Assembly (NCBI GenBank): GCA_947846985.1 | Contig: CANTUZ010000024.1 | Location: 2,213,046-2,277,045 of the forward strand | From: Fratercula arctica | Lineage: Eukaryota > Chordata > Aves > Charadriiformes > Alcidae | Direction: 5' to 3' | DNA: 64,000 nucleotides | Shown: in pieces, positions 13,401-44,728 of the stretch | Numbering within the stretch: position 1 is the stretch's first letter | Layout: each line of letters opens with the position of its first letter | Position numbers and translations under genes: made by a program | Notes under the pieces: model-generated | What the model was told of the DNA's origin: nothing | The model's database searches: none | What the model saw: the letters and a program-made list of their open reading frames with translations, nothing else

Positions 13401-13953
13401 AACCCCCGAGGAGGCTGGGTTCTGCCAGGAGCTGCTCAAATCGGGCATCCGTTAAAGCTGATCCAAACTGTTCGCGCAGGTGTCCAGTCGGAAGCGGAAG
13501 CTGTCCTCGGACGAGGGTGACTCGTGCAGCGAGGAGCCTGACAGCACCACCCCTCCCTCCAAAAACCCCAAGGGCGACCGCAAGGCTCCCTTCCGCTGCC
13601 GAAAATGCGGTTACCTCGCCAGCAGCTCGGCCGACTTCCAGGAACACATCCCCCAGCACCGGACTGACGAGAGCTCCCACCAGTGCCGGGAGTGCGGGCT
13701 CTGCTTCACCTCCCAGGTCTCCCTCAACCGCCACCGCTTCATCACCCACAAGAAGAAGAAGGGAGCGGGCGAGATGGAGGAGCCGGGGCCCCGCAGCCCC
13801 CTGGAAGGAGGCGCCCAGCACGCGGCCGACGGGAAACTCTCCTGCAAGGTGTGTGGCCGCTGCTTCGACAGCCAGCTCAATCTCAAGACACACTTCCGCA
13901 CCCACGGCATGGCCTTCATCCGTGCCAGGCAGAACGCCAGCCCCGAAAACTAG
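5186..13953 (+). CDS. ZNF687: ZNF687, zinc finger protein 687 (8 coding exons)
   Basis: Coding exons: 5186-7432, 9532-9710, 10260-10436, 10695-10857, 11137-11433, 12368-12480, 12817-12958, 13480-13953. All have GT donors and AG acceptors, and phases join without a frame break to give about 1263 residues (human is about 1240). The start is the ATG in ccgccatgg at 5186. The N-terminus carries the [17 protein letters not shown] signature shared by ZNF532, ZNF592 and ZNF687. A long acidic, Ser/Pro-rich part precedes about 15 C2H2-like units: three in the first coding exon, nine in the middle exons, three in the last. Units 4 and 9 are split by introns. From family knowledge it is a nuclear protein of the Z3 complex with ZMYND8 and ZNF592, acting in transcription. 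The choice of ZNF687 over its paralogues rests on synteny with PI4KB and RFX5. Confidence 0.95.
7433..9531 (+). other. ZNF687 intron, 2.1 kb, nothing else recognised
   Basis: Donor gtacgtag at 7433, acceptor ccgcccag ending at 9531. Several open frames exist on both strands, but none shows domain-like sequence or splice context. The following introns (9711-10259, 10437-10694, 10858-11136, 12481-12816, 12959-13479) are short and equally empty. Confidence 0.7.
11512..12079 (+). mobile_element. CR1 LINE, 3' fragment
   Basis: A sense-orientation 5'-truncated CR1 lies in the ZNF687 intron 11434-12367. Its left part decodes to the reverse transcriptase C-terminus typical of CR1 ([17 protein letters not shown]). 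A stop and frame shift then lead into a second stretch ([16 protein letters not shown] and [10 protein letters not shown]). It ends with the CR1 3' UTR (ggttggactagatgatctcc) and a tail of two ATTCTATGA-like units. Frameshifts and stops make it inactive. Confidence 0.95.
13480..13953 (+). CDS. ZNF687: ZNF687 terminal coding exon
   Basis: Acceptor ttcgcgcag ends at 13479. The exon codes [14 protein letters not shown], a basic-acidic linker, then three C2H2 units ([18 protein letters not shown] and [10 protein letters not shown] types), and ends with a conserved family tail containing THGMAFI. The stop is TAG at 13951-13953. The preceding exon ends in phase 0 (ATG CAG), so GTG here is an internal valine codon and not a start. 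Confidence 0.93.
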   Translation: MSSRKRKLSSDEGDSCSEEPDSTTPPSKNPKGDRKAPFRCRKCGYLASSSADFQEHIPQHRTDESSHQCRECGLCFTSQVSLNRHRFITHKKKKGAGEMEEPGPRSPLEGGAQHAADGKLSCKVCGRCFDSQLNLKTHFRTHGMAFIRARQNASPEN

Positions 13954-15623
13954 GGCCCTGGCAGAGGGGGAACGAGATACCTGTATATAATCAGCACAGA
14001 GCTCTTTGCGACGGAGGCTGCCCGTGCCCGCCTGGGCTCCCCCTTCCTCCCTCCCTCCCTCCTCCTCCTCCTCCCGGGCAGCGTTTTGGATAAAGGAGCT
14101 GTGAAGAGAGATGCGGCACGATCCGACCTGACTCCGTGTGCCCGGCTCGCCGAATGGGCTCGGCTGGCATCCCCCGGGGACGGGGATTTGTCCCACCCCG
14201 TTTGTGGCCAGGAGCCGGGGGAAGGCAGGATTTCGGCTGCCTTGTTGTCCCGGAGCTGAAGGGCAGAGTCTGGACTCGCTGCCCCGCTCTCGGGGAGACC
14301 AAACGGTTTGTTCACTGGTCGCTGCTCTGTCCTCAGGTGGGGACGTCACCCACCCCACAGCCGCTCTGCGGGGAGGGACAGTGGCCTTCCTCCCGCGGGG
14401 ACGAGGACGGGAGAGTGACACCTCCCACCCCGCGGCCAGTGTTGGCAATCCTGAGTCGCCGGCTCCTCTCTTAGACCGCGGGCTCTGCCCGGCCGCTCTG
14501 TGCCATGCGGGAAGCCCGGCCGAGGCTGCGGCAGCCCCTTGGGGAGCAGGGGGGGACTTTGCCATGGCAGGACAGAGCCATCTGTGCTGACAACAACGTC
14601 ACAGCAAAATCCACCTTTTTTTTTTTTTTTTTTTCCTTTTTTTCTTTTTTCTTTTCTTTCCCTTTTCAATGTCCCCTATTTTGTATTTTGCCGGGAGCCG
14701 TGGGGAGAAGCCGGTTCGACTCGTGGCTGGTCGCCATCGTCGCAGAGATGCCCCGTCCCGTCCCTGGGGCTCTGCTCGCCGGCCCGGTGCCCCCACTCCC
14801 CCTTCGCCACCACTTGCACTAACCTGAGGTGGCACCGGGGCTTCGGCCGCTCCTCGCCTCGTGCCCAGGATGCTGCGCGCAGGGCCCCGGGCTGGCAGCC
14901 TTCCTCGGGGAGGAGGAAGAGGAGGAGGTTTCATTTGTCAGCGGAAAAACCGAAGCCAAGAAAAGGCCTCTGGGTGAGATCAGCAGGAGCCCGGTGGCAC
15001 CGTCACCCCCCCGGCAGCGAGGGGAGGGGGGGGGGTTCTCCCCGCACCCGAGCAGGATCGGTGCTGGCCGCTCTCCGGGCGAAGGAGCCGTGAGGAGGGA
15101 AAAACTGCCGCCGAATCCCGTTACAGACTGAAACGCTGACGGTGAGTCTTGGGGGGCTTTTCCCAGGGGCGCCGACGTCACCCGCTGCTGCCCCCCGCTT
15201 CCCGCCCGGCTCCGGGGGTCGAGGGCTCTGCTCGGGCTGGGCTTTACCGGCTGCTCCTCTTCCTCGGCGCGGCACGGAACGGCTCCCGGGGCCGAACCCA
15301 GCTGCCCCTCGGCCACCACCAACCGCGTCCCCGCGCACGCGCGTGTGCCAGAGCTGGGCCCCGGCACCGCGGGGTCCCACCTGCGCCGGGGGCTGGCACC
15401 GGGGCTGTCACCGGGGCCCCCCATCACCTTTGGGGAAGGAGGAAAAAAAAAAAAAACAGCCGGCAAAGGAACTTTTCTACGTGTTCCGTTCGTTTAGCGC
15501 CTGTGCTTGGGGTAGGGTGTTTGTGTGAGTAATTATTTCAGTAACTTAACTTGGGGCTCCTTCTTATTTCCCTGTGAATAACCTCTAACACGCTGTGTAA
15601 AGTTGTATCATACACTAAAAGTG

Positions 15624-15656
<33 letters not shown>

Positions 15657-16345
15657 GCTACTGTTGTGATTTTGGGTTCTGTTTTGGTTTGGTTTTGGGT
15701 TTTTTTGTTTTTTTCCCCCCTTCTTATTTCCTGCGGTGGGGAAAGCTGGTTTGCCGGGGTTGGGGGTTTGGTTCTTTTTTTATTTCCCTTTATTTTTATT
15801 TTTTTTTTCTCCTTTTTTTTTTTTTTTTTAAAGCGCGCGGGGAAGGGCGGGGGGGGGGGGGGGGGGGGGCGATCCTCCCCCTCGCTGCAGGTGGATTCAG
15901 CTGAACGGGCACGAAGCCGGGGGGGGGAGCTTTTAAAATAAAAGGAGAAAAAAAAAAAAAAAAAACAAAAAACCCAAAAACCAGCAACCGGCGCTTCCCC
16001 TCCCCCAGCCCCTGGGCCAGGTCCTCCCCCCCCTCCCCCCCCCCGGCTGTACCGCGTGGGGCTGTGAACGTGTAAATGATGTTTAATAATGGAGAAGAAC
16101 CTAAAGTTTCTACGAGTTTTAGAGGAAGGAAAAGAAACAAAATTGCTTTGTAATCTCTTGGGTTTCAAGCACTTCAGTGCCTTTAGAGCGACTTGTGTTG
16201 GCGCGGGGGGGGGGGGGGGGGGGGGGGCGGGGGGGGCGGCTTCTACTCTTGTTTTTAGGGGTTGTGATTCTGCTACATTAAAAGTTCGGGCACTGCGAGA
16301 GGCTCTCAGGTATCCTTTATTCTTGTAGTAATAATGCAATTAAAC
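13954..16345 (+). other. ZNF687: Probable ZNF687 3' UTR
   Basis: The stretch follows the stop codon with no convincing gene. It is GC-rich at first, with poly-T (14617-14634), poly-A (15624-15648) and poly-G runs. Candidate poly(A) signals on the plus strand are ATTAAA at 16277-16282 and 16339-16344. The true 3' end was not determined, and a shorter UTR using an earlier signal is possible. Confidence 0.5.
16277..16344 (+). terminator. Candidate poly(A) signals for ZNF687
   Basis: Two ATTAAA hexamers (16277-16282 and 16339-16344). On the opposite strand an AATAAA (16316-16321) lies between them. The two convergent transcripts could therefore use overlapping 3' end signals. Confidence 0.35.
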
Positions 16346-16761
16346 TTTTAGTGGTTTAACCCCTGCTGTGCCCTGTCTTGCTTACACGGCCCCGGGGGAG
16401 GGGGGGGGGCAGCTGTCCCCCGACCCCGTCACAGGGGGTTGGTCCTGCCCCAAAAAGGGGGTGGAAGGGGCTGAGCACCCCCCCCCCCTCCCCCCCCCCC
16501 CCTCCCGAATCCCCTTGGGGCTGCTCTGAGCGCACCCCCCCCCCCCCCCGCCCTGCTGCAAAGCTCGGGGGGGGGACGACGACACCCCCCCCCCCCCCCC
16601 CCCAAACGAGGTGGGTGATTGCCCGTGACCACGGTTTTGGGGTTCCCTTGGCATGGCCCCTCCCCCCCCCCCCCCCAGTCCCTGATTAACACCCACTTCC
16701 CCCCCCCCAGCCCCGCTGGTTCCTGGCCGCCACTGTGTTTAAAATAGAATGTTTGGTTTTT

Positions 16762-16767
16762 TTTAAT
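16762..16767 (-). terminator. Candidate PI4KB poly(A) signal
   Basis: ATTAAA on the minus strand, about 1.5 kb after the PI4KB stop. AATAAA on the minus strand at 16316-16321 is a more distal alternative. Neither is supported by anything beyond the hexamer and position. Confidence 0.3.
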
Positions 16768-18244
16768 GCTAAATAATCAACATGACAAATAATTAGTGCT
16801 AAACAAAGAGCCGGAGGATAGCGGGGGGGGGGTGGGGGTGGGGGGGCTACAGCCAGGGAGGGGACAACGCTGCTGGCGGGGGGGGGGTGTGTGTGTGTGT
16901 CACCATCTGACCTGCAGGGATGGGGGGGGGGGGCGGGGACGTGGGGGGGTGTCACTGCTCTTACAGCAAAGAAAGGGACTGGGCGGGCGGGGGGGGGGGT
17001 CGGGGGGGGGCTGAGCCCAGCAGCCTGTTGGGGACGGGGAGGGGGTAAAACTTTTGGGCCGCCGTTTTTGCCTTCCCCGGGCCGGCGGCGCTGGCTCTGT
17101 GTCCCCCCCCCCCGCCCCCCGCAGCCACATCTGCCCCCGGGGGGGGGGCTGGGGACGGGCTTGGCGCCCCCCCCCCCCGGGATGGGACCAGGCTCCTGCC
17201 CATCCGCAGGCCCCGGCCCTGGCGTTTCTCCCGCTCAAACCCACCCCAGGGGGACACCCCCCCCCCACCCACCCCCCCCCCCCAAAAAGGCTGCCAGGCC
17301 GAGGGTCGAGGCCAGGAAAAGCAACCAGAAATTATTGCAAAGGGAGGGGGGAGAGTCACAGTCCGAAATTCCTGGTACAGAGTCAAAAAAAAGAAAAAAA
17401 AAAAAAAAAAAAAGAAAAACCCCCAACCGCTTCCCCCCCCCCCCCCCCCCCCCCAAAACGCTTGAAAGGGGCACGAGGCAGCGCTGACACCCCCCGGGTG
17501 GGCACCGGCCTCGAGGAACCCCCCCAACCCCTGACGTACCGAAGCGGTGACGGACGCGGGGAGGGACACGGGGACGTTGGGCTGCGGTGAGGGGCGGCGG
17601 GGGCGGGGGGTGCAAGAAACAAAGGAAGGGGCCGAGGACTGGCGGGGGGGGGGTGGGGGTGGGACACGACATGCGGGGCCGGGGCCCTCCGGGGTCACAG
17701 CAGACAGCGGCGGGCGGGGGCCTGGCGTGACTCCTTCCCGCCCCCCCCCCAACCCAGGTCCTAAACGTGTCATGGGACTGTGGGAGCGTTCACAGGACAC
17801 CGACGGGCGTAACACTGACGGGAGGCGGCGGCGCCGGGCAGGGCCAGCGCCTCCCCCAGGCCCGAGGCCCTTTGCTGGGCCTCGCCCGGCCGCTGCCGGC
17901 CCCGTGCTGCCGCGACAGCGACTGTTACCGCATGATCCGTTTCGCTTTGATTTTTCACCAGTGGGTTTTTGGTTTGGTGTGTTTTTTTTTTTTTCTTTTC
18001 CTGCTTCGACTGCTTTTTTTCGTTGGTGGTTTTTTGTTTTTTTTTTTTTTTTGTTGGGTTTTTTTTTTTTTTTTTCCGTCCTTGTTTCATTTTCAGTGAA
18101 GAGTCTTGGCAAAAAGCAGCCCTGGGAAGATGCTGAGACTCAGGGCCTCCTTTTTACCATCGAGGACCGAGACCTCGGCCCTCGGGACAAAGCTCAGGCC
18201 CGGGCCGGGCACGGAGCCATTGCGGGAGAGGGCAGCCGCGGCCA

Positions 18245-37826
<19,582 letters not shown>

Positions 37827-37854
37827 AGCAGTGGCGGGTCTGCGCGCTTCAAAG

Positions 37855-40800
37855 CTGAAAAGAAAAAACAAGACACACCAAAAAAAAAAAAAAGAAAAGT
37901 CAGGGACAGTCTGTGGAGGAGACCTGCTTCCAGCCTGAAGGTGGGAAATCAGGAATCTGTGCTGGGATACAGCTCAAGGGACACAGAGAGCTGAGGTTTG
38001 GTGCAAACCTGTTCAAGAAGCCTTTCTCTAGAGAGGGACGTTGCCCCGAGCCAACGCAGGCAGCGCCAGCTGGCCCAGCGCAACCCCGAGCTGGTCACGT
38101 TGGGGTTTAAAGGTCTTCTCGGTGAGCTCCCGCTCAGGCTTGAGAGAGAGCTGTAAGCATCTATCAGCCATTACACAAAATCTCCCTGTTACCATGACGA
38201 TTAAAAAAAAAAAAAAAAAAAAATCGAGCAAGCCAAGAAGAGGAAGGGGTGTGGGGGGGGAATATAAATAAGCAGGTTTCTTTATGCTCTCCAGCCCAAA
38301 GGCATTCTGCAAGGCTTGGGACTAGAAGGCTGTGGGTTGGGTGGAGGCAGTGGCTCCGCTTCTCGCTGGAGCAGGTGGATTTTATCCCCCGTGCTCAGGT
38401 TTTTGCTTATTTTCCCTCCCTGCGGGACGGAGGGTGGCAGCGGCACACGGTGCTTCGATGGTGAAATCCCCCCGTCGGGGCCGGGTGAGCAAAGAGCCGG
38501 AGCAAGAACTGAGTTTGTTGTAACGCGGTCCCTGTTTTCAAAGTCCAGACGCCGCTGCCCGGATTACGTACCCTTGCCAACGATTAGCACTTAATTACGT
38601 TTTAAAAAGAAGATAAACGAGGGATTGAACACACTTCCCGGTTTCTCATCTCAATAAAAAGAGCAACGGTGCATCTCCGTGGATAACCAGCACGAATAAA
38701 GGCGGCCGGTGCCAAGTGAAATCGTCCTCTAAAAATAAAATAAGGCACTCTATTCAGTCTGCCATCATTACTGCGGCTCTGACTGCTTCCCTTTATTGCT
38801 CATACGCTACAACAAGACAGCTCGTGATCAGCAGAAGGGCACAATGCCTTTTACAAATGTTGAGCGCTGCAAGCAGATTGCCAATTCCCTCCTGCTTTTC
38901 ACGTCCAGCACGGTGGAAAAAATTACTGTCTTTGGAAAAGAAGTTCACTGAACCATTTTCTGCCTGTCTGTTCCCCCAACAGACCCCCAGCCCCCGTTCT
39001 GCCCGCAGAGGCTGCGCTGGCGGGTTCTTGCAACGAGATATTTCCCCATTAATTTAACGACCTGCTTATTTTTACAAGCGATTACAGCCCCTGCCGCGGG
39101 AGAAAGGGGCGAGGAAACCCACGGCATTTCTCCCTAAATATTCCAAGCCAGTAAAAATGAGGTCGGTGCGTCCACATGCGAGCGCCGCTTCCCAGAGACC
39201 CGTTTCCTCTTCTTGTTTTCAAAGCACTTTAAGCTCTAACTACGAGGTGACAAAAGCCTGACCAAAGTTCAGCAGTCTGAACCGATATGAATAGCATCTT
39301 TCACCCCGTCCGCACGGCAGCAACACACAACGTTTTCCTCTGTGCTTGCCATTCCCTTCCGCACAAATCCCGCATGCTTCAAATATTTGTGGTCATTAGA
39401 TCCTAAAGACCCTGCAAGCTGAAGGAAGTTGTTTTTCCTTCTTAGTGAGCCCAGCCTTGCCCCACGAAAGCCCAGATGATCTAATTTTTAAGTTAACGCC
39501 GTGCCAGCAAAAAGGAGATCCGTCGGCGTAACTCGGCCAGGCGGGATTTGAAGAGGAATGGAGCGGAGCCGAGTCCAAGGCACAGCAGCCCAGAGCTTTG
39601 CTCGTGCAATTCTGGGGTCCTTCAAATGTTCACATCAAGACAACCGGGATGACAAACTGATGAAAAATAAAAAAAAAAAAAGTGAGCGGTGGCATCTGCC
39701 GGAGCCCCAACGGCGGCTCCGCAGCCCCGCGCCGGGTGCAGAAATACCTGCACAGAAATACCACATTTTCCCAGCCCTGACTGGTTTATCCCATGCAGGG
39801 AAATGTTTTCGACATCCTCCTCGCCGGGCTGCAGAGGGAGGAAAAGCGTGAAGGATCCCGTTAAACCTCCCTCCCTCCAAACCCGGGGAGGGCGGGAGAA
39901 GCCTGGTGCAGTGGGAGAGCACAGGCTGTAACCCTCGACGTTAAAGCTCCTACTCACGCAAGGTATCCCCATGACTCCGAGGTGTCCACGGCGCAGTCAC
40001 CGCCAGCCCCAAGTCCCCGATGCCGTGGTTGCCGTATCCCAGCCGGGCAGGCCCGGAGGGACCCGCGCCCCGGCTCCGCAGCGGCGAGGAGCCGGCCAGA
40101 GCTCGCAGCCGCTGAGTGGGTTAAACTTGGATTAAGGAACTGCGCAAGATAAATCCACCCACGGGCCTGCAGGGTTACCTCCGCACCGCAGGCACGGCTT
40201 GGAAATCCGCGCGTTGCTGGTTTGTTATTATTATTTCGCTCTTCAGCCCCCCCCCCCAGACACTTACACAGATGCCTTCTTCGGTGCCATCCCGGCAACG
40301 TGGCAGTTCGGAGCCCACCAAGGACACGTCTCCACTCCTGGTGCTCCCTAAGAATCCCAGCGAGGGAATTCACTCCCCGCCTCCCGCACCTCTCCGCATT
40401 TTTCCGTGATTCACATCACCATTTGTTAAATGTATCACAACGTACTATTTACCTCTGGAGGCTCAGCATAACTCCCCTATTCCAAATCGCTGGTCTCAAC
40501 AGGGATAAAAACCCCATCAGCTGCACACAATGAAGCAATCCAGTCTGGAAAACAGGCCGAGCTGAATTCATGTGGTTCATCCTCCACCCACAGCCATAAC
40601 GGGCCAAGTTTCTCTCTGGTGGAACAGCCCTGAAGTCGGTGATTAAATATGAAATAAAGGGAAGTCCCTATTAGCACAGACACTACCAACGGAGCAGCCA
40701 CCTGTCGGTGCAGCGATCCCAGAGCACCGTTCTTTCAGGAGGGGACAAAAGCAGAGGGAGATCTAAGGGAACAGAGCTGTGGCTTTACTGGAAAAAAAAA

Positions 40801-43800
40801 AAAAAAAACAAACCAAAAAAAACCAAAAAAAAAAAAAGTCTCGCTCCTGCCTGACTTGAATAAGAAATATTAGCCCTGGCAACCAACCAGGAGGACAGGA
40901 TGAAGTCTCACCAAGACATCTGGTCTCTATTACACTGCATTACTTTTTGTTTTGCTCAGCACTGACGGCCTTCGACATCTTGCTGTGCCTTCGGGAAGGC
41001 CACAGGAGTTGGGATGGGGGCAGAAAACATCGCAGCGGCGCCGGGGGGCTGGCGGAGGACGGACAGTCAGTGCCCCTGGCTACGGTCAGGGGAGAGTCCC
41101 CACTCCTCAGAGCGGCCCTGCTCCTCGGAGCGCCCCTCCGGACCCACTGCAAACAGAGCGAGTCAGTGCAACTCCTCAGGTGACAGCTTAAAGGTTGGGG
41201 AAACTGAGGCACGAAGGGACTGTGACTAACTGTCCCTGAGGACAGACTCTGCCCATAAACCTCCCCTGCTGCACAAGGGCTGCTTCGGGGCTATTCTCCA
41301 ACAGAGCAGCAGCATCTCGCCGTGGAGCAAATAGCGGAGGGAACGCAAATAAGTGAATTTGCAGGAAAAAAGGCAAAGGGGAAGCCCTGAGCCAGGGACC
41401 ATGCCGATCGCTGGTGCCACAAAGAGACAGGCCAGGCTCCTCCGTCCAACACAGCCGCCCCCCACCAGGACGGAGCAGCCCTCAAGAGCCTTTCCCTGGG
41501 GCACAGAACAAGCGTCGGACAAGCGCGGCTCTGCTCAGCTGAACCGGTGCCTCAAACCAGTACGTCAAAGCCCCGACGCACCGGACCAGCTGTTTTCTTA
41601 ATGAAACAGCAGGTTATGAGCAACGCTCTGCTGGAAGAAACAGCACCAGCAACAGCAAGAAACGCAGCAGGAGAACGACAAACTGCTCGACTCATTAAAG
41701 AACGGCTCCCAGCGCTCCTCGGCCTCTTGGCTCCTTAAGGGAGACGCCACTAACTCCCTGCTCTGAATGTCCATCCACAGCAAATTATTTATAATTTGTC
41801 TCTCTGGCATCTTTCCTAGGACGCCACTCCGCCTCCCCCCGCTGCGAAGCGATGGTCCCCGGGCCATGGAGGGGACGGAGGTGCAGGGAAAGAGGGAAAG
41901 CCCCCGAAACCGCACCGCCAGCGCTTCCTTCTTTCCCTCCTCCCCTGCGAGTGACACAGCCCCACGGGAAGGAGTCGAATCCAGTGATTTACTTATAAAT
42001 TAACTTCGCCATTAAAAAAAAAAAAATATATATAATTGTGGGAGTGCTAAACTTTCTCACCTCTGAGAGAGGCTGGGAAGTGCCCCAGCCCTTTGGAAAA
42101 GGCGGGTTTTGCAGCAACAGGCGTCGCCTCGCGAGGAAGCCCTTCGCAAGCCCACTCCACGCATACCACAGCGGCGGCTCATCCGCTCCTTACTCACACA
42201 AACACATCCAACTCCAACCTTTCGTCCTCTTCCCTCGCACCCCTCCGCCCCTGGCGAGCAGTTAATTACCATCCCTGAGCAAGCGAGGACACAAACCCTG
42301 CCATCCCAGCGACCTGTTTCCGAGCTCACCAAACCCTGGAGCAAGCCGTGCCGGCCAGGGCCACCATGGGAAGTTTCCTCCTCCCAGTGATCACAAGGCA
42401 CTTTGCGCCTGAACGTTCCCACACTCGTTTATATATGTAAATTCACTATTTCGAGTCACTCTCGTTACCCATAGCCACGTCTGAGTCTTTTCTCTAAAGC
42501 AGGGCTTGAAATAAGCTGTCTGGATGGGACTTAAAATGGAAGGAGAAAAGGCAGGAGCTCACATCCCCGGCTCGGGCTGCGGGAGCGGCTCTTGCGCTGC
42601 CCATCCAAGCACAGACCCTGAGCTGCGTGATAACAAATCAGCTGTGATTTAAGAAGCACACGACCCCGGCACAGACTGAAATCCCATTCGGATTTCTAAG
42701 CAAGAAGTCAGAGACTATTACCTCCGCCGGGCAGAGGCTGCAGGTTGAGACGCGGGCCCTGCAGGAGCAGACAGACCCCTCGGCATTCGCAGGAGTCGAG
42801 GGCGGTCTCCGACACGGCCACCGGTTCGTGCGGAGAGCAACAAAGTCCCCAAGGGGAGCTCAGAACCTCGGTGGCACTGAAAAGCCCCTGCTCGCCCAGC
42901 CGGCACTGAGAGCAGGATGGCAGCAGCGCCGGGCCAAAGAGCTGGAAAACAGCGTTTCCACCCAGTTACTTCCCCACGCTGCTTCTCAAAGTTTCATGAC
43001 GGGTCAAAGTAGGGGACAGCAAAGGGAGCGATTAAATATTATTATTATTTATCGTGCCTGAAGTCACTAGCAACTTGAAGCAGAAGTTTCGGGGGGGGGG
43101 GGGGGGGGGGGGGAAGCATCGATGAATTATCAACCCACGGCCAAGGCATGGATCTGGACGAGCCGCTGCTCACCAGCCCAACGCGTTATGCAACATCTCC
43201 GCTCTTTAAGTAGATATTTTAAGCAATTACAAAGCGCGAGGGGCATCAGATGGCTCTGGGGGGGGTGGGGGGGTGGGGGGTGGCGCTGGCAAAGCCTCGT
43301 CAGAAATGACAGTCTGACGGCGCAGAGAAAATCAGCTGAAAAAGCCTCTGAACGCGTCCCCGAGACCTTCCTCCAGCCGGCCCACGCCACCAGCCCGGCG
43401 GCATCCCGGAGGGGGGATGCGCTCCGGGGCCGGCCCCGAAGGCGGGGAGGTTGGTGCAGGGGGATGCGGGGATTCGGGGGCGGGGGGGGGGGGAGGGGGG
43501 GTCGCCCGCGTCCCCCGAAGGCCGAGGCGGAGCAGCGGTACCTGGTGCGATCCCATCCCGCGCCGCCGCCTCTCCGCTCCGGAGTGCCGACGCACGGGGC
43601 AGCGCAGGCGGCTCATCCTGGGGGCAGCGGCTCCGCGGGGCTCCGGGGACGATCGGCTGGAAGGGAAAGGCTGGGGGGGGGGGGAGGGGGGGGAAGAAAA
43701 AAAAAAAATTAAAAAAAAAAAAAAAAAAGAGGAAAAGATGAATTTCCTGCGCGACGAGGCGCGCCCGGCCCGCAAAGCCCCGACCGCCGGTGCTGGCGAG

Positions 43801-44061
43801 CCTGGGGGAGGTGGCGGAAGCCCCGGCCACCCCGGCAGCCTGGCCCGGCTCCCCGGGAAGGGGCACAGGCCCGGGGCCGGTGAGTGACCTCCCGCGGCAG
43901 CCGCAAAAACCGACCCCAGAGACCCCCCTTCCCTTCCCTGGGCGCCGGTGCCGCCGGGGCAGGGGCCCAAAGGAGGCGGCGGGGGCTCGGGGAGGGCGGC
44001 GGGGGGCGCGTTGCCTCCCGGCGGAGGGGGGGCCGGTTCCCGGTGCCGGTGCGGTGCTCAC
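37855..44061 (-). other. PI4KB 5' intron region, no gene recognised
   Basis: This stretch lies between the first coding exon and the CpG island. It contains poly-A runs (38204-38223, about 40790-40835) and a 23-base G run at 43091-43113. No open frame resembles a known protein, and the non-coding exon(s) of PI4KB could not be fixed. Confidence 0.55.
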
Positions 44062-44460
44062 CTGCGCGGTGCCGGTGCCGGGTGGGAGCGGGGCGGGCCG
44101 GGGCGGCGGAACGGGGCTGCGGGGGTGGCGCAGGCCCCGGCGGCCCGGGCTGCCCGCGGCGCCGCCTGACGGGGCTGAGAGGCCGCGCCGCCCGCGACCG
44201 CCCCCTGCCGGCCCGGCGGCACCCCCGCGGGGGCGTGGTCTGAGCGTGGGGGCGTGGCCTAAGGGGGCGTGGCCGGAGCGGCGGAGCCGGGCGGCGGCGG
44301 CGGCGGCGGCGCCCCGCGGGTTTCACCGAAAAACGTCGGTTTTTTTCCCCTCGAAACGCGGCTCCGTTTCGTCACCGCCCCCCCCGGAGCGCGGATCCCC
44401 GCGCCCCCGCAGGGAAGGCTGAAGCAGCGCCCCCGTGCCCACGAGTCCTCCCCCACGGCC
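43400..44460 (-). promoter_or_regulatory. CpG island, probable PI4KB promoter and first exon
   Basis: Very high GC with abundant CpG. On the minus strand a good donor (GCGCAG|gtgagc, exon edge at 44062) follows the GC-rich core and could end a non-coding first exon. The coding exon at 37854 needs such an upstream exon. The transcription start is not determined. Confidence 0.55.
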
Positions 44461-44682
44461 GGAGACCCCCGCGTCACCCGCTCCGGCTGCTTTGACCCCA
44501 CCCGCAGCTTCACTGCCCCTGGGCCGGGGCTGGGCAGAGCCCGTGGGACGGGATAGGACATTGGTGTCACCCCCACGGGGTCCCACGCACCCTCCCACCC
44601 CACCCACTCGGGGTGTCTGGACCCCCAGTGCAGCCCCCAACCCCCGACAGACAGGACAGACAGAGGGACAGAGCGCTAGGGT

Positions 44683-44688
44683 TTTAAT
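44683..44688 (-). terminator. RFX5 poly(A) signal (ATTAAA)
   Basis: ATTAAA on the minus strand about 40 nt after the RFX5 stop codon. If used, the 3' UTR is only about 60 nt, and RFX5 would end within a few hundred bases of the PI4KB CpG island. Confidence 0.55.
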
Positions 44689-44728
44689 GCGGGGTGCACA
44701 GCAGGGGGTCCTGGCGTAGGGGGGGCCC

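Larger units (their letters stand above)
15620..17460. repeat. Cluster of poly-A, poly-T, poly-G and poly-C runs between convergent genes
   Basis: Runs of roughly 10-25 identical bases recur through this stretch. Examples are A at 15624-15648, G near 15850-15869, G near 16205-16227, C near 16585-16603 and C near 17430-17454, with many G/C runs of 8-14 between. It covers the shared 3' flank of ZNF687 (+) and PI4KB (-). The long Gly/Pro-rich open frames here are composition artefacts. Many runs could form G-quadruplexes on one strand or the other. Run lengths in such DNA are prone to sequencing error. Confidence 0.85.

Noticed and set aside
16378..18112. Gly-, Pro- and Arg-rich frames of 100-380 codons on both strands
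   Set aside because: Composition artefacts of poly-G/C and poly-A runs; no domain, and they overlap each other in several frames.
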